Assembly: GCA_036278935.1 (NCBI GenBank)
Contig: DASUKA010000002.1
Span: 1-7,570 of the forward strand
DNA: 7,570 nt
Reading direction: 5' to 3'
Source: DASSNR01 sp036278935
Lineage (GTDB): Bacteria; Gemmatimonadota; Gemmatimonadetes; Gemmatimonadales; Gemmatimonadaceae
The position numbers were made by a program, and so were the translations under genes. Shown here in pieces: positions 1 through 6,235 of this stretch; position 1 is the stretch's first letter; the number at the start of each line of letters is the position of its first letter. Under the pieces are notes generated by a model. The model was not told the DNA's origin and made no database searches. It was given only the letters and a program-made list of their open reading frames with translations.

Positions 1-729
1 CCGATGTACTGGGTGCGGCCGCCGAGGAACCTTTCGGCCCAGCCGGGCATGCACCGCTTCGTCTGGAATCTGTACTATACCCCGGCCACCGACCGGCAAG
101 GTGGCTATCCCATCTCCGCCATCGTGCACGACACGCCGCGGGAGCCGCAGGGACTGCTCGCGGAGCCGGCGCGGTACACGGTCAGGCTCACTGTGAACGG
201 TCACAGCTACACGCAGCCGCTCACCATCAAGCAGGATCCGCGTGTGAAGACGCCGGCCGCTGGGCTGGCGCGGGAGTACGCGCTCGCGGGGCGCATCTAC
301 ACGGCGATGCGGCGGGATTATCAGGCGCTGAACGGCGTGAAGCACCTTCGCACGCAGCTCGCCGCGCTGCATGGGCGCGCGACCGACAGCACGCTCGCCC
401 GCGCGATCGATGCGCTGGATGGGAAGGCCGCAGCGCTGACTGGCGGGCGCCGGAGATCCGGCCCGCGGGGTGGCGCGGCCACCGGCGGAGACAGCGCATC
501 ATCGCCCACGCTCTCGCAGCTGAACAGCCAACTCGGCAGTCTACTGCAGCTCGTGCAGAACGCGGACGCGACGCCGACCACGCAGGCAGTGGCCGCTGCC
601 GACAGCACCATCCGGTCGCTCGCTGAGCCGCTCGCGCGGTGGAAGGCACTCATGGCACAGGACGTTCCGGCGCTCAACGACCGACTCCGGCGGACGGGAC
701 TTCCGGAAATCGTCGCAGGGAAGAGGTAA
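1..729 (+). CDS. C-terminal part of sortilin/VPS10-like (BNR/YVTN) beta-propeller protein, 5' end outside window
   Basis: The frame is open from base 1 and gives 242 residues before the TAA at 727-729, so the start lies upstream. The opening part (RPP, then GMHRFVWNLYYTP and YPISAIVHDTP) and the following beta-rich segment ending in YTVRLTVNGHSYTQPLTI and DPRVKT match the conserved C-terminus of large secreted proteins annotated as WD40/YVTN/BNR-like or VPS10/sortilin-like. Those proteins normally carry N-terminal propeller repeats of 700 or more residues, which are not visible here. The last 150 or so residues are helical, interrupted at about residues 149-168 by a Gly/Ser/Arg-rich low-complexity linker. 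Such proteins are usually exported, and the substrate is unknown. The gene ends 21 bp before the receptor gene on the same strand, so co-transcription is likely. A decayed copy of bases 40-121 lies at 6154-6235. Family call fairly sure; function not known. Confidence 0.8.
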   Translation, partial: PMYWVRPPRNLSAQPGMHRFVWNLYYTPATDRQGGYPISAIVHDTPREPQGLLAEPARYTVRLTVNGHSYTQPLTIKQDPRVKTPAAGLAREYALAGRIYTAMRRDYQALNGVKHLRTQLAALHGRATDSTLARAIDALDGKAAALTGGRRRSGPRGGAATGGDSASSPTLSQLNSQLGSLLQLVQNADATPTTQAVAAADSTIRSLAEPLARWKALMAQDVPALNDRLRRTGLPEIVAGKR

Positions 730-734
730 GACGA

Positions 735-743
735 GGGGGGAGG
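735..743 (+). promoter_or_regulatory. Ribosome binding site of the receptor gene
   Basis: GGGGGGAGG ends 7 nt before the ATG at 751. It is strongly complementary to the 16S rRNA 3' end and fixes the start of the receptor. No promoter is evident in the 21-bp gap, which supports co-transcription with the upstream gene. Confidence 0.75.
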
Positions 744-750
744 CGGAGCG

Positions 751-3700
751 ATGACCGGACATCGCGCACGACTCATCATTCCCTGGCTGGTGCTTGTATG
801 CGCCGGTCCGTTGCTCGCGGCCACTGCGCGGGCGCAGGGCGGCGCCGAGATCGTGCGTGGGCGCGTGCTGACTCCCGATGGGGTGCCCGTCCCGAACGCG
901 CTCGTCACCGTCATGGGACTCGGCACGCGCACGGAGCACTCCACACACAGCGACGAGACCGGGCTCTACACCGTGCTCTTCGGTGATGGCGAGGGCGCCT
1001 ACCTCGTGACGGCGCGGGTCGTGGGGTTCGCGCCGCGCACCGTGCGGGTCTCGCGCGTCACCGAGTCTGATGTGCTCGTGGCAGACCTCACGCTCTCCCC
1101 GGCACCCGCGGTGCTCGATACGGTGCGCGTGATGGCCGGCGGCGCGGGGAGTGAGGACAGCTCCATAGGCGGCTCCACATCGGATGCGCTGAATGGCGCG
1201 CTCTTCTCGCTCGACCCTGCCGATCTCAACGCACTCGCCGCCAACGTGCCCGGCGTCCTCGCCATCCCCGGTGTGGCCGGCGCGGATTCGTTCTCGGTCC
1301 TCGGCGCCTCGCCCGACCAGAACAGCATCATCGTGGATGGCATGCGCTTCGGTGGGTCCACCCTTCCCCCGGACGCGCTGGCGAGCGCGACGCTCATCAC
1401 AACGTCATTCGACCCGGGGCGGGGGCAGTTCGCCGGCGGTCAACTGTCCATCCACACACGGCGCGGCGGTAACACGTTCGGCGGCAGCATGCGCGCCCAG
1501 CTCGCCGATCCGCACCTCGCCTGGACCGACCCGGCGTCTCCAACCACACTCCCGCAGTCGCTCTCCGCCAGCGGCGGCGCGGGCGGCCCCATCATCCATG
1601 ACCGCCTCTTCTATTACGGTGCGTTCGAACTGCGTCGTTCGGCCAACGATCTTCGATCACTGCTGTCCGACAATGATCCACTGCTCGATCAGTACGGCCT
1701 CGAGCGCGACTCCGTGGATGCACTCGCCAGCACCCTCGCGGACCTCGACGTGCCCCTCACCACCGGTGCGGTGCCGGACGATCGCGTGAGCAATCGCTAC
1801 TTGGGCTCTCTCCGCTTCGATTTCACTCCCGACGCGACGACGTCGCTCACCCTGCGCGGCAATGGCACGTGGCGGCGCAGCGGCGGCGGCGGAATCTCGG
1901 CGTTCGGCTTCCCATCATCGGGCGATGTCGCCCGGTCGAGCGACCTCAGCGCACAACTCTCCTTCGCGAAATACTCCCACGGTTTCACGGACGATCTCTC
2001 CACCTCTCTCGAACGCGAAGCGCGAACAGGGAATCCGTACCTGCGCATTCCACACGGATCGGTACGGGTGAGTACCGCGTACGATGATGGCCGAGAGGGA
2101 TTGCGTTCACTCGACTTCGGCGGCGGCAACGATGGCGCAGCTCGCAGCACGGCGCTCTCGTGGGAGACGCGGAACGAGTTCTCCTGGATCTCGCATGACA
2201 GCAAGCATCACCTCAGGCTCGGCCAGATGATCGAGTACGAGCGGCATGCCGATCACCAGGCGAGCCCCGCCGGGGAGTTCACCTTTCAGTCGCTGAGCGA
2301 CCTGGCCGCCGGCAGACCGGCCTCGTACTCGCGGATGCTCTCCGCGCGTGACCGCTCGTCGAATGCCGTGAGCGGCGCGGTCTGGATCGCGGACGAGTGG
2401 CGGAAGAGTCGTACGCTCCAGTTCGAGTACGGGCTCCGGCTCGATGCCGCGCGCTCCAGCGTCACGCCCGCATACAACCCGGCGGTCGATTCGCTGTTCG
2501 GCATCCGCACCGACGGCGTGCCGAGGGATGTGGAGTTCAGCCCGCGCGTCGGTTTCTCCTGGCGGCTGAATGGAGCGCCGAACGGGTCGGAGGCGCGCCA
2601 GAGCGCGTTGCGCCCCTCGCGTCCTCTCACGCTCTCCGGCGGTGTGGGCGCATTCCGCGGCGTGATCTCGCCGGAGCGCATCGCGCAACTCGTGGACGCC
2701 ACCGGGCTCGCCAACAGCATTCGCCGTCTCGTCTGCGTGGGGGACGCGACCCCGATCCCGGACTGGTCGCTGTACACGGAGGATGCGGGCGCTGTCCCCT
2801 CTACCTGCCTGGATGGCACCGCGCCAGTGGAGTTCTCCACAGATCAGCCGGACGTGCGCGTGTACGATCCCTCGTTTCGTGCGCCGGTGAGCTGGCGCGG
2901 CAACCTGAACCTGAACGGGCTCGCCGTACACGGCTGGCGGATCGGGCTGGGCGCGACGGTTTCGTTGGAGATGAATCGCCAGAGCACGATCGACAGAAAC
3001 CTCCGGCGCACCATTGGGTTCACGCTTCCAGAAGAAGGAAACCGCCCCGTGTACGTGGACCCTGTCAGCATCGTGCCGGCAACGGGCGAGGTTGCACCGG
3101 GGGCGTCGCGCATCTCGACCCGCTTCGATCGCGTCACCACCTATCTGTCCGATCTTCGCTCGCTCGACACGCAGCTCTCGATCACGCTCTCCCCGCAGCA
3201 CCGGCTGTTCGGGAAGCTGCCGGTGTCACTCACCTATACGCTCTCGCGCGACCGTGCCCAGCGGCGCGGCTTCGACGGCCTCACGGCCGGCGATCCCTTC
3301 GCCATCGAATGGGCAGCGGGGGGCACGCCCACGCACATGATCCGCGCTCGCACGGAGCTCGCCATCAAATGGCTCACACTGGCGTTGCGCGTGACCGCCA
3401 CGTCGGGCACGCCCTACACGCCGCGTGTGGCCGGGGATCTGAACGGCGATGGACAACAGGATGATCGCGCCTTCATCTTCGATCCGGCCACCGCCAGCGA
3501 CCCCGCGCTCAGCGCCGCGATGGCCAGCCTCCTCGCGTCGGCGCCGGAGCGCGCGCGCAACTGCCTCGCGCGGCAGCTCGGAAAGGTGGCTGCGCGCAAC
3601 AGCTGCCGCACGGGCTGGCGTGTGCAACCGGATCTGAACCTCGGCATCGGATCGTCGAACAACGGGCTCGGTGTCTTCGATGGACGGCTCCGGCTCACCC

Positions 3701-4353
3701 TCACCACGCGGAACGCGATGGCCGCGCTCCTCCGTGTGAGCGGGTTGTCGAACACCGCGCTGGGGCGGGTGACGCGCGCATCCGCGCCCGACCCCACGCT
3801 GCTCTATGTAGACGGCTTCGACCCGGCCACCCGGCAGTTTCATTACCGGGTGAACCAGCAGTTCGGCGACGAGCGCGACCGGCGCTTTGCCGCGCCGTTC
3901 CAGGTACAGGTCGGGCTCGACTATCGCTTGGGCGGCCCGTCGCGCCATTCGCTCGCCCGGCGGCTCGGCCTTTCGCGGAGCCGTCATGCGCCCGTGTCGC
4001 GCGATTCGATACTGCAGCGACTCCGCAACCTCACCGCCAATCCAGTCGCGCGGATTGTCGCGCTGCACGATACCCTGGCGCTCACCAGCGACCAGCGCGC
4101 GCGCATGCAGGCGCTGAGTGACAGCCTGCAGCATAGCACCGACTCCGTGCTGGCGCCGCTCGTGGACTACATGGTGCAGCGCGGCGGCGACGCGACCGAC
4201 AGCGATCTGCAGCGGCGGCTGGCCAGGCTCGTTCCGCAATTGCGCGCGCTGATGCGCGCATCGCTCCAGCGGGCGGCGGCGGCGCTCACGGGGGCGCAAC
4301 GGCAGAAGCTTCCGCCATACATGCGCGAGATGTTGGCGAAGGAGCATCGGTAG
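751..4353 (+). CDS. Oar-like TonB-dependent receptor with C-terminal Spy/CpxP-like helical extension
   Basis: A 1200-residue outer-membrane protein, probably a transporter for a large substrate energised by TonB. Residues 1-28 are a signal peptide (hydrophobic core 8-24, cleavage after TARA). Residues 33-115 form a carboxypeptidase-regulatory-like beta sandwich. LDTVRVMA at 122-129 is a possible TonB box. The plug spans about 140-245, with the conserved SIIVDGM at 192-198. A beta-barrel follows to about residue 1060 (last strand VQVGLDYRL). The barrel contains DLNGDGQQDDRAF (896-908), a loop often seen in Oar-like receptors. The mature protein has only four cysteines, in two close pairs (662/686 and 938/952). 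Residues 1061-1200 are a helical tail with LTSDQ (1111-1115) and LTGAQ (1179-1183), unusual after a barrel. The start is set by a strong ribosome binding site. The substrate cannot be read from sequence. No frameshift is visible. Confidence 0.88.
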   Translation: MTGHRARLIIPWLVLVCAGPLLAATARAQGGAEIVRGRVLTPDGVPVPNALVTVMGLGTRTEHSTHSDETGLYTVLFGDGEGAYLVTARVVGFAPRTVRVSRVTESDVLVADLTLSPAPAVLDTVRVMAGGAGSEDSSIGGSTSDALNGALFSLDPADLNALAANVPGVLAIPGVAGADSFSVLGASPDQNSIIVDGMRFGGSTLPPDALASATLITTSFDPGRGQFAGGQLSIHTRRGGNTFGGSMRAQLADPHLAWTDPASPTTLPQSLSASGGAGGPIIHDRLFYYGAFELRRSANDLRSLLSDNDPLLDQYGLERDSVDALASTLADLDVPLTTGAVPDDRVSNRYLGSLRFDFTPDATTSLTLRGNGTWRRSGGGGISAFGFPSSGDVARSSDLSAQLSFAKYSHGFTDDLSTSLEREARTGNPYLRIPHGSVRVSTAYDDGREGLRSLDFGGGNDGAARSTALSWETRNEFSWISHDSKHHLRLGQMIEYERHADHQASPAGEFTFQSLSDLAAGRPASYSRMLSARDRSSNAVSGAVWIADEWRKSRTLQFEYGLRLDAARSSVTPAYNPAVDSLFGIRTDGVPRDVEFSPRVGFSWRLNGAPNGSEARQSALRPSRPLTLSGGVGAFRGVISPERIAQLVDATGLANSIRRLVCVGDATPIPDWSLYTEDAGAVPSTCLDGTAPVEFSTDQPDVRVYDPSFRAPVSWRGNLNLNGLAVHGWRIGLGATVSLEMNRQSTIDRNLRRTIGFTLPEEGNRPVYVDPVSIVPATGEVAPGASRISTRFDRVTTYLSDLRSLDTQLSITLSPQHRLFGKLPVSLTYTLSRDRAQRRGFDGLTAGDPFAIEWAAGGTPTHMIRARTELAIKWLTLALRVTATSGTPYTPRVAGDLNGDGQQDDRAFIFDPATASDPALSAAMASLLASAPERARNCLARQLGKVAARNSCRTGWRVQPDLNLGIGSSNNGLGVFDGRLRLTLTTRNAMAALLRVSGLSNTALGRVTRASAPDPTLLYVDGFDPATRQFHYRVNQQFGDERDRRFAAPFQVQVGLDYRLGGPSRHSLARRLGLSRSRHAPVSRDSILQRLRNLTANPVARIVALHDTLALTSDQRARMQALSDSLQHSTDSVLAPLVDYMVQRGGDATDSDLQRRLARLVPQLRALMRASLQRAAAALTGAQRQKLPPYMREMLAKEHR

Positions 4354-4432
4354 CTGGCCTGACGTTGCGGGCAATTGACGCGTTGTATTTCGGGATCGCG
4401 TTCGACTTCGATCGCGGCGGAGCGCTGATCGC

Positions 4433-4448
4433 CACGGTGTACACCGTG
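4433..4448. repeat. Perfect 16-bp palindrome CACGGTGTACACCGTG
   Basis: Both halves match exactly (CACGGTGT/ACACCGTG), in the gap between the receptor and ATPase genes. It could be a dimeric regulator site or a small hairpin at the 3' end of the receptor transcript. It also lies inside the short coding-like frame, where it would encode part of ATVYTVW, so it may be incidental. Confidence 0.5.
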
Positions 4449-4465
4449 TGGAGTATTCCGCGCCG

Positions 4466-4481
4466 GGGGGCCGGAGCCCCC
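4466..4481 (+). terminator. GC-only hairpin after the receptor gene (terminator-like, no U tract)
   Basis: GGGGGC (4466-4471) and GCCCCC (4476-4481) form a perfect 6-bp stem around the tetraloop CGGA. It lies about 110 bp past the receptor stop and just before the AT-rich promoter island. No T run follows (AAATAG instead), so intrinsic termination would be weak. It may insulate the ATPase promoter from upstream transcription. Confidence 0.35.
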
Positions 4482-4491
4482 AAATAGCATG

Positions 4492-4520
4492 TTGACTATG
4501 TAGCATACATGCTATATAGT
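4492..4520 (+). promoter_or_regulatory. Sigma-70-type promoter of the ATPase gene
   Basis: The -35 TTGACT (4492-4497) and -10 TATAGT (4515-4520) are separated by exactly 17 bp, with one mismatch to consensus in each hexamer. Initiation would fall near 4527. That leaves a leader of only about 12 nt to the ATG at 4539, or about 27 nt to the ATG at 4554. The promoter sits in an AT-rich island (about 4482-4540) that contrasts sharply with the GC-rich surroundings. Confidence 0.7.
4495..4520. promoter_or_regulatory. Operator-like palindrome 1 over the -35/-10 spacer
   Basis: Of 13 opposed base pairs, 11 are complementary. The arms are ACTATGTAGCAT (4495-4506) and ATGCTATATAGT (4509-4520), with unpaired 4507/4508 and one mismatch at 4500/4515. 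It covers the end of the -35 box, the spacer and the -10 box. A dimer bound here would block RNA polymerase. The regulator is unknown and not encoded in this window as far as I can tell. Confidence 0.6.
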
Positions 4521-4528
4521 ATGTATGC
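4503..4528. promoter_or_regulatory. Operator-like palindrome 2 over the -10 and start site
   Basis: Of 13 opposed pairs, 12 are complementary. GCATACAT (4503-4510) mirrors ATGTATGC (4521-4528), with CTATATAG (4512-4519) in the centre and a single mismatch at 4511/4520. It overlaps palindrome 1 with an 8-bp shift of centre, so the two sites share sequence and could bind cooperatively or exclusively. The position over the -10 box and predicted start site is typical of repression. Confidence 0.65.
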
Positions 4529-4538
4529 CTCATAGAGA

Positions 4539-6068
4539 ATGCGTGTCACTCATATGGCAAAGACCTCACCTACCTCGCAGGCATCGCGACAGCGTCCCCG
4601 CGGCGTGCCGGCGCGCCCAGCCCTGGTGGACCGAGAAGCGGAGATAGCCGAGCTGCACCAGTTGGCCAACCGGCGCGAACCTGTGCTCGCGCTGCTCTAC
4701 GGTCGCCGGCGTGTGGGGAAGACCTATCTGCTCGATCACGCGTGGCGAGGCCGGCGGCACTTTTATTTTCTCGCGGCTGACACGACAGCCGAGTTGAACC
4801 GGCGAGAGTTGCTGCGAGAGCTGCGCGCCTCTGTCGGTGAGGGCATCGATACCGACCCGGCCAACTACCCGAGTTGGCGCACGCTCTTTCGGCTCTTCGC
4901 CACCCTGGCGACAGACGAGCCGCTGGTCGTCGTACTGGATGAGTTCCAGTATCTGATGGGGAAGGACGACGATATCGTGTCCCAACTCGTCGCCGTCTGG
5001 GATCGCGAGCTGCGTGGACGGCCATTGATGCTCGTTCTCTGCGGGTCAGAGGTCGCGCTCATGGAGCGGCTGGAGGCCGGAGACAGCCCATTGTATGGCC
5101 GCTGGAGCTGGGCTGCGCGGCTGCGGCCGTTCGATTACCTCGATGCTGCCGCCATGGTCCCGGACCGCGAACCACGTGAGGCGGCGCTCGTGTACGGCAT
5201 TCTGGGTGGCACGCCACGGTTCCTGGCGACCATGCAGCCTGGCGAATCGTTGGCCAGCCGCGTGATCGAGAGTGTCCTCTCACCCCGCGGCGAGGTACAT
5301 CTGCAGCTCGACCGCGTGATCGAGCAGGAAAAGGGAATTCGCGACCCCGCCGCATACCGCGCACTTCTCGCAGCCATTGCGGTCGGAAAGACGCAGATCG
5401 AGGAGATCGTGCAGGCCACAGGACTTGGCGATCGGGCGAACGCCGTCCGGCGAGTCGTCCTGCTCGAGCGGCTCGAGCTCATCGGGCGGGAGCGGAACTT
5501 CGGCGCGCCCGCAAAGGCGCCCTGGCACTACCAGATCGCCGATCTCGCTGTGCGCTTCTGGTACCGCTTCGTCCAACCGAACCGGAGCCGGCTGGAGACC
5601 GGCGGCCTGTCAGGTGCACGAGCGGTGTGGATGCGTCGTGTGGAACCGCGCTTGAACGACTACATGGGAAAAGTGTTCGAGCACGTCTGTCGCGAGGCAT
5701 TCGTCCGGCGGCACGAGGCATGGGGACTGGCCGGGCCAGTGCAGTGGGCGCGCTGGGAAGGGAGAGACCGGAACCGGCGGGCCATCGAGATCGATCTGGT
5801 CGCACGGCTGGACGACGGCCGGCTGCTCACCGGGGAGATGAAGTGGTCTTCTCGCCCGGTCAGTGCACAGGTACACGCGAAGCTGATGCGCAACCTGGAG
5901 GATCTCGCGGCCTCCGGACAGGGATGGGCGAAGGATGCCAACTCGGAGGCGACGTCAGCGGGCCATCTGTACTTCTCTGCGGCGGGCTTTACGGATGACT
6001 TCGTCCAGCGAGCCGCGGGCGACCAACGCATCAAGCTCTGCTCACTCGACGATCTGTATCGGCGATAG
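4539..6068 (+). CDS. P-loop ATPase, archaeal-ATPase type, with DUF234 PD-(D/E)xK-like C-terminal domain
   Basis: A 509-residue cytoplasmic protein. Residues 28-260 form the ATPase core. Walker A is GRRRVGKT (55-62) and Walker B is VVVLDEFQYL (130-139). LCGS (167-170) follows the next strand, then SPLYGRW (183-189) and GGTPRF (223-228), all typical of this STAND-related family. A winged-helix region follows at about 270-330. The C-terminal DUF234 domain keeps a nuclease-like set: E381 in FEHVCREAF, D419 in EIDLVA, E433 and K435 in GEMKW. It therefore looks intact rather than decayed. The biological role of this family is poorly defined. The gene has its own promoter. ATG 4554 (MAKTSPTSQ) is an alternative start, since neither ATG has a clear Shine-Dalgarno and the first lies about 12 nt from the predicted transcript start. 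The gene is convergent with the GH43 gene. Confidence 0.88.
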   Translation: MRVTHMAKTSPTSQASRQRPRGVPARPALVDREAEIAELHQLANRREPVLALLYGRRRVGKTYLLDHAWRGRRHFYFLAADTTAELNRRELLRELRASVGEGIDTDPANYPSWRTLFRLFATLATDEPLVVVLDEFQYLMGKDDDIVSQLVAVWDRELRGRPLMLVLCGSEVALMERLEAGDSPLYGRWSWAARLRPFDYLDAAAMVPDREPREAALVYGILGGTPRFLATMQPGESLASRVIESVLSPRGEVHLQLDRVIEQEKGIRDPAAYRALLAAIAVGKTQIEEIVQATGLGDRANAVRRVVLLERLELIGRERNFGAPAKAPWHYQIADLAVRFWYRFVQPNRSRLETGGLSGARAVWMRRVEPRLNDYMGKVFEHVCREAFVRRHEAWGLAGPVQWARWEGRDRNRRAIEIDLVARLDDGRLLTGEMKWSSRPVSAQVHAKLMRNLEDLAASGQGWAKDANSEATSAGHLYFSAAGFTDDFVQRAAGDQRIKLCSLDDLYRR

Positions 6069-6132
6069 GGGAGCGTGGAACTGTGCTGTCTGGCGGCCCG
6101 CACGAGCACCCTTCGCTCTACTTCCACTCCCC
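6068..6132. terminator. Possible shared terminator hairpin between convergent genes
   Basis: GGGGAG (6068-6073) pairs with CTCCCC (6127-6132), and TGGAA (6076-6080) with TTCCA (6122-6126), leaving a 2-nt bulge. The 41-nt loop holds an inner GTGCT/AGCAC stem (6083-6087 with 6105-6109). It starts at the last base of the ATPase stop codon. No T tract follows on either strand, so termination is uncertain. Confidence 0.3.
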
Positions 6133-6157
6133 CACCTCCGCCGCCCGTCCCTTGAGC
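6118..6157 (-). repeat. Direct repeat, copy 1: duplicated 3' end of the S9 peptidase gene
   Basis: These 40 bases match 7451-7490 at 36 positions, in the same orientation. Within them 28 of 29 bases agree (6129-6157 against 7462-7490). On the minus strand both copies read LKGRAAEVG followed within a few codons by TAG. The copy at 7451 is the true end of the peptidase gene, so this one is a fragment with no gene body attached. The two copies lie 1333 bp apart and bracket the GH43 gene. Confidence 0.75.
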
Positions 6158-6235
6158 CCCGGGTGCACCACTTCGTCCGGGACCCGTACTGCACCCCGGC
6201 CACCGACCGGCAGGATGACTACCGCATCTCCGCCA
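6154..6235 (+). pseudogene. Decayed fragment of the sortilin-like propeller gene
   Basis: Aligned without gaps to bases 40-121, where the propeller gene encodes GMHRFVWNLYYTPATDRQ, it matches at about 65 of 81 bases, including a 20-base perfect block at 6193-6212 (against 79-98). In that frame it reads HHFVRDPYCTPATDRQ, then DDYRISA, with 16 of 27 residues shared. Twelve of the 16 base changes are transitions, and conserved aromatic positions are lost. No gene body lies on either side. Its right part overlaps the last codons and stop of the GH43 gene on the other strand. The fragment probably comes from a paralogous copy of that gene. Confidence 0.7.

Larger units (their letters stand above)
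4365..4487 (+). pseudogene. Short coding-like frame, possibly the 3' remnant of a lost gene
   Basis: A frame ending at TAG 4485-4487 runs from a TTG at 4365 and would give 40 residues, ending VYTVWSIPRRGAGAPK. It has no ATG or GTG start and no ribosome binding site. The same frame stays open upstream into the receptor gene. About 31 of 40 codons end in G or C, the third-position bias of real genes here, and the composition (LYFGIAFDFDRGG) is protein-like. It could be the tail of a truncated gene or chance in GC-rich DNA. I do not recognise it. Confidence 0.25.

Noticed and set aside
2107..3201. A 364-codon open frame on the minus strand inside the receptor gene
   Set aside because: Arg-rich composition, no family resemblance, and it lies opposite conserved barrel sequence. 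Treated as a shadow frame.
3226..4533. A 435-codon open frame on the minus strand, antisense to the receptor gene
   Set aside because: It is rich in Arg, Ala and Pro without recognisable domains and lies opposite a well-supported receptor gene. It is an artefact of high GC content.
6158..6185. On the minus strand, VPDEVVHPG before LKGRAAEVG looks like a shortened version of the peptidase's PDEIHGF
   Set aside because: The same bases align ungapped to the propeller gene on the plus strand over a much longer stretch, which explains them better. The PDE-H likeness is probably coincidence.
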